Translations under genes and position numbers: made by a program | From: Chaetorhynchus papuensis | Lineage: Eukaryota; Chordata; Aves; Passeriformes; Rhipiduridae | NCBI GenBank assembly: GCA_013396525.1 | Contig: VWYX01000350.1 | Coordinates: 78,502 to 142,501 of the forward strand | DNA length: 64,000 nucleotides | Reading direction: 5' to 3' | Notes under the pieces: generated by a model | The model's database searches: none | Seen by the model: the letters and a program-made list of their open reading frames with translations, nothing else | What the model was told of the DNA's origin: nothing | Shown here: positions 24,801 through 34,700 of the stretch, in pieces | Position numbering within the stretch: position 1 is the first letter of the stretch | How the letters are laid out: every line of letters begins with the position of its first letter

Positions 24801-27800
24801 CAGCGACTCACTTTAAAAAAGTAAGTAGGAATTAAAATTTTTCAAGTTATTTCATCTATGAGAACAGTCTTAATTTGAAAATTCCTTGCAAATAAACTGA
24901 ATTTGGTGTGGGGTAATACTGCATGCTTATGGATGTCCCTTTTATTGACTGGGGAGAACTGTTCTTCCTTTCCCCACAGGACCCTAGGTCCTGCCCTAAG
25001 TCTGGTGGAGCTGATTTTCTGATTCATGCTCTGACTCTTAATGTCTCTAGAGAGTGTTAAAAGCATTCAGTTTGCAGTTTGACGTAAATGGCAATATTAC
25101 AGAAGTGCTCTTTTTCTATTTCAAGTTAAGTGGTTCTTAACATGCTGGAAAAAAAAAATAAATGTATCCCTCATCCACTTGAGAACAGATGGATTATACT
25201 TAAGCACATTCTGTTTACTTGGCATATTTTTCAAACCGAGAAAATTAAGGTTCTTGTAGAGTTCTGGTAGAAACATTGAATCGGTGTTACTTGTGACAGT
25301 AGTAAAGATGCAACACAACTGAGCAAGGTCTGTGTTTCATTTGCACTGCTGTAATGTAAAAACCAGTTAACTTTTATATAGGTGCACACCAAAGAGCCTA
25401 TTCAAACTATATTGTTTGGCTTATCTTCCAGTTACCTCTACATGCTATGTACTGACTTAAGAAACATTTCTTCAGAATGTTTGGATCTCAGAAACTGTAT
25501 CTGAACAAGAACCAATTGGCACTCTTTACCACCAGTCTAAATCCTTTAAATATGGGGATGTCTTTCCCCTGGAGAATTTGCACAGATGCTTGTTCAGGCA
25601 AATTAATTGTTCCCTGTAAACTATTAAACTCTTAAATGGAAGATAAAAGATACTGATATGGTAATATCGATGGTTATAAACAGAGGTTAAAATAGATACA
25701 ACGTGTATCAGTTTAATAAAATTTTATTTTGCTGTGTAGCATATTTTAAAGTAGACCCAGACAAAAGGTACTTTTTGGTAATATTTTTAGTGCAAAGTTT
25801 GATTTTTACAGAAATTCATGTATCTTGGGTGAAGGTGTGTCAGGATATTCTGCAGAGGTGCTAATTGCTGTAAAAGCAAGCTTTAATTTGTTGCTTTTTA
25901 AAAGAGCAGGTGTGGTAGGAAAAATTTTAGATCCTAAGCTGTTGAGTACCATGTTGTGTTGGCAGCAGTTCTTTGTCATCTCAGTTACAATTACAGATTT
26001 TTTTACCAGTAACTCAACCTGACATAAAAGGGTTAAGGGCCCTGAACCAAACAGCTACACTCACTTTGAAGATAGACTCTTTTTTAAAATGTAGGTTCTT
26101 CCAGTGAACACATTCAGCCTAGGATTCAAAGAGAAAGACACTCTTAAATCCAGTTTGGTCCAGAATATGAGAGGACAGCAGGTTCAACTTTTGGGGACAA
26201 CTCAAAGTAACAATGTGATGTAAGCTGTATTTGTTGATAAATAGTTATTTTGATATATCAAGGATTTTTCAGATGCTTCCTTCCCTTAAGCAGTGATGTC
26301 TGAAGTATTTATCTCTTGTTAACTTTAAGTGACAATGGCATTTCTGGCTAAAGGGTTGTTAGCTTTTAGCATTTTGTTCAAATTTGGAACAATCTGAGGC
26401 ATGTTTCAGCTTGCCATGGAACAATGAAATAACCTCAGTTGTCACAGTTTGCAGAACAACTTCAGAAGGACTTCTTGCATCTTACTGATTTTTGCTCAAG
26501 AAAAAAAAAAGGGAAGGAAAAACCCCACAACTGCAATACTTCGAAGGCTTTGACATAAGTCAATTCCACTTGTATTGTTAATGCTTTTATTGGATGTGAT
26601 TTTATGTTTTTATAAGCAAAATCTTAGAGTTATTATTTGCATTATAACAGACAACTTGCCTCAGTTCAGCTGAGCTTTCCTCAGTTGTCAGTAATTAACT
26701 GTAAACTTTTCCTTGCCATATGTGATAGTGCAGGTTTGTCAGGGTGCATTTTGAGTATTACAATCTGCTCTCCAGCCTGTTGCTGTAAATGCAGTTTGGA
26801 ATAGCAAATCCAGTTCTGTCCGTAGGCAGTTAGCAGCGTCTTGTCCTTCAACCTCTGCATGTGCTCCGAGTTCCCGTGGGCGTGTGGTGCTGCGGGTAAC
26901 AGCGAGGGAAAGCAGAATAGCGGTACGAGCCAGCGAGGGTCCTGCGGGCACAGAACAGCCACGCTGCAGCTTTTTTGGGTCTGCCCTTCTGGCTGGGGGG
27001 AAGAAAAAGGAGGGGAAAAAGGCTGTTTTGTTCTCCCGCTAGGTGGCGCTGTGTTCTATGGAGCGCTGCTCGGGGAGGGGGGGCCGGGAAAGGTGCTGGG
27101 AGCTTGGGAACGCGGCAGGTCAGAGAGAAACGCGCTGGGAAGCTTTTAGAGAGCTGCTGACTAGGGATGGATGAACTCCTGAAGTGACCAGGGACCAGGA
27201 AGGGTGGTCTTCTCCAAGTAGATCTCCCGGCATGTCAATTTTCCACGGAAATCCTCAGCCTTATGAGGACGTGGCTTCTGGGATTGGACCTGATGTGAAT
27301 TTAAGTATCTGGCTACAGCTGCATGTTTTCAAGGTGAATAATACCAGTACACTTGTACAATTTCTCTTTCACAGGACATGTCTTCCCAATGGGTAGGGCA
27401 TCTGCATAAAATCAAGGAATGTTTTTGCTTAGGGTGCTGTTCAGCTTCTGGTTTCTGTCTTTAAAGTAATAACCCCTATAAACTGAGTGTTTTCTTATTT
27501 TTAGGTAAAAGGACCATCAGTGTCTAATCCAAATATGATGGTAGATTTATTCACCCCTTGCTCTCCAGGTGATCCTGAAGCCATAGAAATGACATGGATG
27601 GAGGTCCCAGGTGATAAATTACTGGAGCCTAAAGTTTCCATGGTAGGTGTTCTTTGTAGCATTTCTTTCTTGCCTTGCACAACTCTGATAAGGCTTTATG
27701 GTAAAGAGTCTTTTTCAGGACAATTGGGTAAGATGTTTGTTTTCAGAAATGCTGGGTGTACCAGATAACATTTGAATTCTCGACATACAGCACTACAGTA

Positions 27801-29532
27801 TGGCATGCTTGTGAAAAAGACAGCTGTCTATCCCTGATAAGCATTTCTTATTCTTGTCTGCTGGCATGCAGCTGCCATTCTCTCATCCACAGACAGTATC
27901 TGGCTCTTCCACTGTTCTTTCACTTGGCTTTCATTCATTCAAAACCTTTACGGCTCCTGCACCATGATGCACTTTCTTCTCATCACTGTGGCATAAATAC
28001 TGGGAAACAGAAAATTATGTTCATTGTAAATTGGGAAGGGATGTGCTATAGGTAAATATTGCCCATGAAAAAAAGAATAAAAATAATAAAAACCAAAATG
28101 TAAGAATATTTTGGATGTAATGGTAGTTTTGGTTAAAATTCATCATAGGTGATACAGCTCTTTCTGCTGGTTTTTTTGTGCATATTAAAATACTTGTTTT
28201 GGCCTAGGGAATGAAATATGTGAGACAGTTTTCAATTTTAGTTCACTGCTTAAGAAAAAAAATAATTGCTGGACACTCGTTCTGTATTTTTCCCCAAGAG
28301 CAGCAGAAGAAAATTTTGAATTGAAGTACAAAGTTTGTGGGATGCACTTAATAACAAATCTGCTGCTGTAGTTTCCTGTGTGCAAACAGTCCTGTAAGGA
28401 ATGAAAGAAATCAATGCATTTCATGGGGATCACAGGCACTGCTTTGTAAACAGAACCATCACTGTATTTCAGAAAAGAATTTCCTGTGTGTATTTGCATA
28501 CTGAGGAAGCAGAAAAGGATTTATGCAGGTGCAGGCCTGTCTTAAAACTTCTCCCTGCATGGTCTAATTGGATTTTTAATCAGTCTTTCCTGGAATTAAA
28601 GACAGCAGTTCCTTGTGTGCTCCTAATGGTACCTGGGCTCTGATGCACTAAAGGCAGCTGTTTCAGTGTCCCAAGTCAATTCTTGTCCTTAAAAGATAAG
28701 GCTTTAATTCTTTTTAAGCAGGGTGCCTCTAGCCTGATGAGACAAATATCACATGTAGAAAATCATGATACTAACTTTTGGATTTACCCATAATTTTATA
28801 GTAATATGAGGTGTTGGGCATCTGCTTTCTTCAGTTGCCCGTGACTAGAAATTGATTAGTTTTCTTTCCCCTTTTTATTCACAGTGTATTTTAACTGCTG
28901 CTTTCAACTTCATAGACCTATGAATTCTTTTCTAAACTCCGTTTCCTCACATCTAGATATTTATCTAGGAAATTGACTGAATTGAAGAGACAGAAATTGC
29001 CAGTCATGAGCAGTAAAACTTTGCTAGAGATGAATCACAAACTACTGTTCTGCATTGCTGTACTGTGAAGAGATGTTGATTATTTTCCACTTAATCTGCT
29101 GTAGTTAATCACGGGTTGAAAATAGTAACTGACCAAAAAAGAAGGAAGTTCAGTTCTTTTCAAAAAAGAGAGAATAAAACTTGAACAGATGAGTGGCTTA
29201 AACCTAAACCTGAGGTTGTGGTTTTGTTACTGGAACACTCACTGACCGTTGTTTGTCTTCAAAGGGTTAAAATTCTGCCTCTGTGCAGAAGTGTTCAGGC
29301 TTACTTAAGGTTTTGTGTAAATAGGAACTTTTTAATGTTTTTTTAAATGCATATTTGTCCTGGCAGCAAAATTGCTGGCAGTGGTACTATACTTGTTCCT
29401 GAAAACACTTGTTTGTTTTTTTTCTGACAGACCGATATGCTCAGGTCGCTCGCTAGCACAAAACCTACAGTTAATGAGCAGGATCTGGAGAAGTTAAAGA
29501 AGTTTACAGAAGACTTTGGTCAGGAAGGCTAA
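12776..29532 (+). CDS. VPS4B: VPS4B, vacuolar protein sorting-associated ATPase 4B
   Basis: Joined coding exons: 12776-12802, 15575-15686, 17094-17244, 18522-18589, 20233-20352, 20593-20749, 22214-22362, 22538-22619, 24601-24820, 27505-27642, 29431-29532. They total 1,326 nt, or 441 residues plus stop; human VPS4B has 444. The product is a class I AAA ATPase that disassembles ESCRT-III filaments in multivesicular-body sorting, abscission and membrane repair. Visible parts: N-terminal MIT domain (about 1-80) that binds ESCRT-III tails, a charged linker (about 81-118), and the AAA core with Walker A GPPGTGKS (172-179, K178), pore-loop KWL (205-207), Walker B IIFIDEID (228-235, D232, E233), sensor N277 and arginine fingers within R287-R289. 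A beta domain (about 363-408) and a C-terminal helix ending FGQEG follow. Two residues are missing in the linker and one in the beta domain against human. No damage is seen. VPS4A is excluded by the [11 protein letters not shown] start and flanking KDSR. Confidence 0.97.
13058..13105 (+). repeat. 15-bp G-rich minisatellite, about 3 copies
   Basis: A unit like CCTGGGGAGGGGGTC recurs three times with small changes, giving a G-rich strand with several runs of four or five G. It could form G-quadruplexes in the nascent VPS4B transcript or on the DNA. It lies at the downstream edge of the promoter CpG island, early in intron 1. Confidence 0.75.
13797..13857. repeat. Perfect 22-bp inverted repeat with 17-nt spacer
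   Basis: Left arm 13,797-13,818 begins GGCAAAGATC and ends GCTAAAAC. Right arm 13,836-13,857 is its exact reverse complement. The spacer is 13,819-13,835. A perfect stem of this length with no mismatch is unusual for old intronic DNA. It could be a hairpin-forming insertion, a pre-miRNA-like structure or a tiny inverted-repeat element. No obvious target-site duplication flanks it. Function is not known. Confidence 0.85.
15072..15175 (-). mobile_element. Short antisense CR1 fragment
   Basis: The doubled 'CATAGAATCATAGAAT' motif, then a 'GGTTGGA...GTCCAACCATTAACCCAGCAC' stretch, is the reverse complement of a CR1 3' tail. Only about 100 bases remain. It lies in VPS4B intron 1. Confidence 0.8.
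15575..15686 (+). CDS. VPS4B: VPS4B coding exon 2 (MIT domain)
   Basis: Encodes residues 10-46 and the first base of Y47: [20 protein letters not shown] and on to FLHVVK. These are the first two helices of the MIT three-helix bundle. Acceptor TTACAG, donor GTAAGT. The intron is phase 1. Confidence 0.97.
15687..17093 (+). other. VPS4B: VPS4B intron 2
   Basis: 1,407 bases of AT-rich sequence. The frames that run on from exon 2 and at 15,792-16,396 are chance and show no domain. No repeats are recognised. Confidence 0.8.
17094..17244 (+). CDS. VPS4B: VPS4B coding exon 3 (MIT helix 3 and linker)
   Basis: Completes Y47 and encodes residues 48-96 plus two bases of G97. It begins [20 protein letters not shown], the third MIT helix, and continues into the lysine-rich linker. 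Acceptor CTTAG, donor GTATGT. The linker is two residues shorter than in human. Confidence 0.96.
17245..18521 (+). other. VPS4B: VPS4B intron 3
   Basis: 1,277 bases of unique-looking sequence with no further exon or recognised repeat. Confidence 0.8.
18522..18589 (+). CDS. VPS4B: VPS4B coding exon 4 (acidic linker)
   Basis: Encodes G97-Q119 and one base of G120, including NDSDGEGESEDPEKKKLQNQ. This acidic then basic linker joins the MIT domain to the AAA core. Acceptor AAATCAG, donor GTAATT. Confidence 0.95.
18590..20232 (+). other. VPS4B: VPS4B intron 4
   Basis: 1,643 bases. No additional exon and no clear repeat seen. Confidence 0.8.
20233..20352 (+). CDS. VPS4B: VPS4B coding exon 5 (start of AAA core)
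   Basis: Encodes residues 120-159 and one base of G160, [20 protein letters not shown] through LPIKFPHLFT. This is the conserved entry into the AAA large subdomain. Donor GTCAGG is a weaker match than most in this gene. Confidence 0.96.
20593..20749 (+). CDS. VPS4B: VPS4B coding exon 6 (Walker A, pore loop)
   Basis: Encodes residues 160-211 and two bases of K212. It carries the nucleotide-binding GPPGTGKS (172-179) and the substrate-gripping KWL pore loop (205-207). The preceding intron 5 (20,353-20,592) is only 240 bases. Confidence 0.97.
20750..22213 (+). other. VPS4B: VPS4B intron 6
   Basis: 1,464 bases. AT-rich sequence without a recognised exon, RNA gene or repeat. Confidence 0.8.
22214..22362 (+). 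CDS. VPS4B: VPS4B coding exon 7 (Walker B)
   Basis: Encodes residues 213-261 with split codons at both ends. IIFIDEID holds the Mg-binding D232 and the hydrolytic E233, followed by the second pore-loop region GSRSENESEAARR. Acceptor TTTAAG, donor GTAAGT. Confidence 0.97.
22538..22619 (+). CDS. VPS4B: VPS4B coding exon 8 (sensor, Arg fingers)
   Basis: Encodes GVGVDNEGILVLGATNIPWV and on to IRR (residues 262-288, part of R289). N277 is sensor 1; the arginines at 287-289 supply the trans-acting arginine fingers. Intron 7 before it (22,363-22,537) is 175 bases. Confidence 0.96.
22620..24600 (+). other. VPS4B: VPS4B intron 8
   Basis: 1,981 bases. Contains a sense-oriented CR1 3' fragment at about 23,485-23,925. 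Otherwise no feature is seen. Confidence 0.85.
23485..23925 (+). mobile_element. CR1 LINE 3' fragment, sense
   Basis: The order matches the CR1 3' end: 'GGGCCATGAGAATGATCAG', 'AGGACAAGGGGCAGTTGTTC'-type segment, 'GGAAGAAATTTTTTATGATG', 'GAGGGTGGTGAGACAATGG', 'TGCCCAGAGAAGTTGTGAAT', 'AAGGCCAGGTTGGATGGGGC' and 'GATGATCTTCAAGGTTCC'. It ends just after 'CCCAAACCATT'. The copy is 5'-truncated and has lost reading frames. It lies in VPS4B intron 8. Confidence 0.92.
24601..24820 (+). CDS. VPS4B: VPS4B coding exon 9 (AAA small subdomain)
   Basis: Encodes residues 289-362, FEKRIYIPLPEDHARAAMFK through KVQSATHFKK. It includes the GYSGADI segment (333-339), the sensor-2 side of the nucleotide pocket. 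Acceptor AACCAG, donor GTAAGT. The following intron is phase 0. Confidence 0.97.
26830..27150. promoter_or_regulatory. Intronic CpG-rich patch
   Basis: About 320 bases with many CpG pairs stand out in an AT-rich intron. The patch contains the sequence CCGCTAGGTGGCGCT and G-rich stretches but no open reading frame with known similarity. It may be an unmethylated regulatory element, insulator or internal promoter. This is inferred from base composition alone. Confidence 0.55.
27036..27050 (+). promoter_or_regulatory. Strong CTCF-like site
   Basis: CCGCTAGGTGGCGCT matches 14 of 15 positions of the CTCF core as I recall it (CCASYAGRKGGCRSY). The one difference, G for A at position 3, is common in real sites. 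Binding is inferred. Confidence 0.65.
27505..27642 (+). CDS. VPS4B: VPS4B coding exon 10 (beta domain)
   Basis: Encodes residues 363-408, VKGPSVSNPNMMVDLFTPCS through KLLEPKVSM. This is the Vps4-specific beta domain that contacts the LIP5/VTA1 cofactor. It is one residue shorter than human. Acceptor TTTTTAG, donor GTAGGT. Confidence 0.96.
27643..29430 (+). other. VPS4B: VPS4B intron 10
   Basis: 1,788 bases. No extra exon, RNA gene or clear repeat seen. Confidence 0.8.
29431..29532 (+). CDS. VPS4B: VPS4B coding exon 11 and stop
   Basis: Encodes TDMLRSLASTKPTVNEQDLE through KKFTEDFGQEG (409-441), then TAA. This is the C-terminal helix that packs on the AAA core and ends as in other vertebrate VPS4 proteins. 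Confidence 0.97.
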   Translation, partial: TDMLRSLASTKPTVNEQDLEKLKKFTEDFGQEG

Positions 29533-29608
29533 ACCAAAGATATGTGTGAAGCGTTAGAACTTTTTCTTCTTTTTAAAGTATTCTTGTGTCTCTATTGATG
29601 GCAATTCA

Positions 29609-29614
29609 AATAAA
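29609..29614 (+). terminator. VPS4B: Proximal poly(A) signal AATAAA
   Basis: Canonical hexamer 77 bases after the VPS4B stop, with pyrimidine-rich sequence downstream. Confidence 0.5.
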
Positions 29615-29790
29615 TGCCGATAAAATCACTCCCTTCTTCCTTTGCAGAAGGAATAGAAGATACCTTTGCAAAGACCCCTAAGCTTTTATATTGTATTGTT
29701 TTCCTCAGATGTCTATTAAATGTCTTCTATTGAAAAATAATACAAAAATGCAATTTTAGGGTGAGACAGCAAAGTGATGTGGTAATGTCT

Positions 29791-29796
29791 AATAAA
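29791..29796 (+). terminator. VPS4B: Second poly(A) signal AATAAA
   Basis: Canonical hexamer about 260 bases after the stop. Use is uncertain. Confidence 0.4.
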
Positions 29797-31696
29797 TACT
29801 AGAAAGCTTTAAATTACTAGTTCCATTTTAGGTAGTATATTAGACCTGGATACCAGTGAGTTTTGAACTCCCAGGAAGGTCAAAAACCTTTTTAAGGGGT
29901 GGGAGAGAACATATTTGTCAGGTGTTTTCAGTATCAGTCAATCAGCATACATATTAATTGCTCTCATTTCATTTAGGAAAACACAACAAAATTTTCTAAT
30001 CAAGCATACTGCAAGTGTGGGTTTGCTGTTAAAGTTAGAAGGAAGACACTGTGAGGATAAGACTACATGGGCCAGTACTTTAATCAAATATTGATGGACC
30101 TGTTATTTGGCTTTTTTCTGCTATGCTGTGTTAAAATTTTGCCTTAAACAGCAAGCTTTTGCTTTTAACTCTTTACTAGCTGGTACACACTGTCACTATG
30201 CAATTTAACAGAAGTTTGTTAAATGCAAGTAACTCAGAAGGTGTTTTGCTGGCTGTTCTGGGGGGGGTTGTTTGGATTTCTTTCATTTGTTGTTTTGGTT
30301 TTTAAAATCTGGATTCACTTCCTGCAGAAGTTCTGACTGAAGTTAGAAAAAAGCATTAGTAATACCCTGGAAGATCCCACACATTGAGGCTGGCAAGGTA
30401 TACGTAGTCTTTGGAGAATGTCTGGGAGGTGTTTTGGGAAATAGCATACTTTCACATGCAAGGAGATTAGAACAGATGTTTAGCCACAGCCTTTCCAGTA
30501 ATAAATTAACCCAGAACCCCACTGGTAACTGTAGCATATAGGTTACATCAATTTAGTGCTTTAACTGTGAGAGAAGGCTGGCAGTTTAGTATAGAAGTAG
30601 CATTTCCATTGCTCTTTTTCTGCAGAACTGCAAATGGAGATGTGCCTGAATGTAACTTACAACACTACAGCATCAGCATTGAGTTTGTGCCTTGTAAGTC
30701 TGCACTGGCTGTAGGTATGAAACACCATTAGGATATGTAGAAATCTATCTTCCATTATCATTGTACAACTCTATCCTGCAAATGTTTTGTTTAACTTGCA
30801 TTAAAAGAAATTTGCACATTTTAGGTGTGTATGTTCTATGTATATATGCACATATATGATCATCTTTTGATGGGGTTTAGTTTCTTTTATGTACTTATTT
30901 TGTGTACTTTATAAATCATAGGATGGGTGACATTTTCTGTACTTAAATGAAGTAAAATGTTGTAGTACAACATCAGCTATGTTGAGTATTTCTTCAATGT
31001 TATGTTCAAGTTTTTACTGCTTTGTTATCTTCGTAGACTTTGGTTTCTGTGTTTAATAGCCAAACAAAATAGTTAAATATTTCTTTGATCTGCAAGGTGC
31101 TGAGCTTTTTTTTTTTTTTTTACTAACATGATGAAAATTTTTTTTCCAAAACCCTTCAGTTACACAGCTTTACCTTTATCTTACATCAGAATGTGTAAAT
31201 ATGAATCAGTGGGCTGCAAACCTTTCTGTCAGCTTTTGGGGGAATGGCAGGAGAGGGAGTGAGGGCAGGAATTCCAGTGTAGGTACAGGCAACTGTCTTA
31301 AAACTTAATCCTCATTGCAACAAAATCTCATTTGTAGTTTCCTCTTGTGAACACTTTAGAAGTGAGCCACATACTAGCATGGCTGTCATTCAGAGGTTTG
31401 AAGCCACTGTCTGAAATGTTTGTCTCTTGACCTTTTTAAAAATGAGAGTCCTTATTGCAATCTTAAAATTCTCAGGAACGGGGTTTTTTTAGGTTTGTTT
31501 TTTTTTTTTTCCTTTTTGTGGTAAGCTGATTTGTCCTATGGGCTTCCATATGCTTAACTGTGTAATCTTTTATCTTTAATGCAAAAGAAAAATATACTGT
31601 ATGTTTTAAATTTACATCTTGCTGCTTGCTCAGATGACATCTGTAACAGAACCTTTAATATTTGATGTTGAAAGTTGTTTTTAGAAATATATTCCA

Positions 31697-31702
31697 AATA
31701 AA
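31697..31702 (+). terminator. VPS4B: Distal poly(A) signal AATAAA
   Basis: Canonical hexamer followed by a T-rich stretch within about 50 bases, a reasonable distal cleavage site for a long 3' UTR. Confidence 0.45.
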
Positions 31703-31720
31703 CTTTGCTGCTTAGAATTG

Positions 31721-34700
31721 CAGCTACAAGGGCAACTTTTTGGTTTACTGTCTTTGTAAAATGACAATAAGTTAACATATATCACCAAGCTTCTTGGCCA
31801 AGTTATCCACAGTAGATGATAGCCAAATGAGGGAGTGTGCAAAATCACTTTTTAATTTTCAGTGTTAATTACAAATACTCTAAATCAAAGAATTCATGAA
31901 AGGCTGTATTTGCTTTGAATAATCAAAACCTTTTTAAATACTGGACAAATAAGTTGTACATTTTTAACAAGGTTTGATCTTTGGCTGGTTAGCTTACAAA
32001 TTTTTTTCATACCTTCTGTTGTTACTGCTTACTCTGACTGCAATATGAAGAAATGTCATTTTCCTTCCTGTGTGTAAAATAATTTTTCAGTTAAGTCACT
32101 TGTGTATGTGCACGTGTCCTTCACAGATGGTTTCCTCACACTGACATTAAGTTATGGATTTCCTACCATTTGTGGTGTATCTCTTGATGCACATACTTAC
32201 AGGGTTAGAATAGCTCAGTAAATTACCTTCTTATATTTTTTCCTACATTCCCTGACTGACATCAAGTTCCAGAGTTGTATGAGTTACGTGTTGCCTTTTT
32301 GTCATTGTCTACCATAATGAAAACATACAAACCTTTGAAGTTTTCCATAAATCTCTTAAAGTTTTTCATTTGGTTTGGTTTTTCAAGTCTGCTGGTCTTT
32401 GAATATACTTTATATACTTCTGTTTTAATTAGTGGAGCAGAACAAATGTAGCTGAGGGAGAGACTCTGGAATCTTCTTTTTTCATGTTCCTGCCTGCCAG
32501 AATTTGCTCTTTTTGTCAGCTGAAGCAAAGAAGCTGCTGAATATTTTCTGGTCAGGTGTTTTGATCTACTTTTGGTGCTTATTTAGTGTTCTTAATTAGA
32601 ATATTCCACATTTTGTTGTTCTTCTGAGGATTATCTTGACAGGAAGCTATTTAATAGTTCTGAATTTGTTGAAATGTGCAGGAACATCTTCATTTTGCTG
32701 TTTACTCTTTCCTTCCTGCAGAATGACAAGCTTGTTTCAAGATTGGCTTCCATAGATGTTTTTGGTCTTAACCAGATTCACCCTAGTAATCATAGTTGAC
32801 TTAAAGCCATTCCTGTAACTTACGTAAACTATTGCAAGAACTCAGTGGTCTGTTTGTTTCATACTGTGCTGCTCTTCCAGCAGATAATTAGTTCTTATCA
32901 AAACATTGTTCCTTTTATTCTTGAGCAGGCAGCTTTTGTGGTAGCTCTTGTGGCGTAGCTTGAGTGCTTACCACGTCAATTTTTCTTTAGCTTTTTATTA
33001 ACAAACTAATCTAGGGATTTTATTCCACAAATCCTCTGTCATCATAATTAGCTGCATAAAAACTCTTTTAATTGGTCGTTCATCCTCTGTCCTGGCATTT
33101 GTGTAGTGACAGCCCAGGTATTAGATAAGATTGTCCTGTTTTTATCTTTTGGTCCTGTGACCTAATTACAATTCTTCCTCTCCCTCCCTACCTCTGCATG
33201 CACACACACCCTTCTGATGGGAGATTTTTGATTAGGTTTCTGGTTTGTGACATTTTCTGTTTACTCACCTTTGCAGCCTTTCTACCTGAGAGGCTCCAAC
33301 TTGATGAATAAATACTCAAGGATACTTCTTTGCTTTGTCATGTCAATTCCAAGTTGGGGATGCTGGATTTCCATCTGTCCGTGCCACCTGTGCAGGGTAC
33401 CTGCCACATGTACAATCTGCTTGTCTTTTGCAGAAATACTTGACATTTTTGGGCTTGTTTAGATGAACTTCTCAACCATTAGTCGTGGAAACACAATACA
33501 ATGTCTTATCTGCATCACAGCAGGAGCTAAGTTCCCTTCTAGATAGGCTTTGGTTGTGTTTTGAGACATCTCCAGGAAATAAGTCACTGACACCTGACAC
33601 AGGCCAGATGTTGATAACGCAGCCCTAGTTTTCTTTCCTGCTTGGTGACCTATTATCAGGCACTGTGACATGAATTGGCAGGACTTGCTTTTGCTTGCCC
33701 TCGCTCCTCCTCTGCTGCCTCAACTCATTTAAATCCAAGCTATTCAAGGCAGGGACTTTGCTTTCAAACATGCTCAGTGTCACATGCGTTCTGTCAACCA
33801 TAAACAGTAATTTCCTCTGACTCACTCTGTTGTGGGCCCGATGACCATCCACAGGTAATGTGTTACAAAAATCTCAGCTGGAGTCGTTGCCTTCTGCTGC
33901 TTCTCTGTCCATGTCTCAGCAGTAGCGAGTCAGCTAGGTAAGGGACTGGGAAAGTGGCTATAAATATCACCATCTCATTCAGGAAATACAATGGCAAATG
34001 GGGACTGTTACTTGCAGCTGTGACTTAGGCTCTGGCGGAGTCAGGTGAATTGTTTGCCCAATAGAAAGTTAGGAAAAAATTAAAACTATGCAAATTCAAA
34101 TTATCGTTTCTTCTTCCTCTCCTCCTTAAAGCTGGAGCATGGGCTGTAGTTGGCAGGCTCTGACCTATCAAGACTCTTGCTTTATGTAAGATTTTAGAAA
34201 ATCTGGAAAAATTAGCTGATTACTGTTTTCAAATGTCCCACTTAAATTGCCAGTTGAAATGCTCATGCTCTTGCCTGACTGGGCATGAGCTCATTTGAAG
34301 TTTTAATGATGTTTTAATTAATTCATCACAGCTATTAGTTGCTCCATAGACAACTGAACAGCAAAGAAATTATTATTGTTTTAATCTTTATACCTGCTCT
34401 TGGTTTGACATGGACTGGTATGTTTGTGTCCTGCCTTGCTCTGTCACTATGATTTTAAAATGTTTTCTTTGTTGTTGTTGTTGTTCTTACCTGCCCAAGA
34501 AGCTCATGCCCACAATGCATGTGTCCCCTGTCAGTGTGGGAGCAAGCGGGGCACTGTGCCTGCCTGACAGCAAAGCTGGTTTGGCTGCAGCATAGCCACA
34601 GCTTCCACAGGAGCCACAGGACCTGCTGACAGAGCCTAAACCCTTCTGTCCACCCTTGGTCTTCACTGTCCCATCACCAGCTTCAGGACAGAAGGGGTGC

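Larger units (their letters stand above)
24821..27504 (+). other. VPS4B: VPS4B intron 9
   Basis: 2,684 bases, mostly AT-rich, with a sharply different CpG-rich patch at about 26,830-27,150 that carries a CTCF-like motif. No extra exon is apparent. Confidence 0.85.
29533..31720 (+). other. VPS4B: Probable VPS4B 3' untranslated region
   Basis: AT-rich, T-rich sequence follows the stop with poly(A) signals at 29,609-29,614, 29,791-29,796 and 31,697-31,702. Alternative ends giving UTRs of roughly 0.1, 0.3 and 2.2 kb are possible. The true end needs transcript data. Confidence 0.5.
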
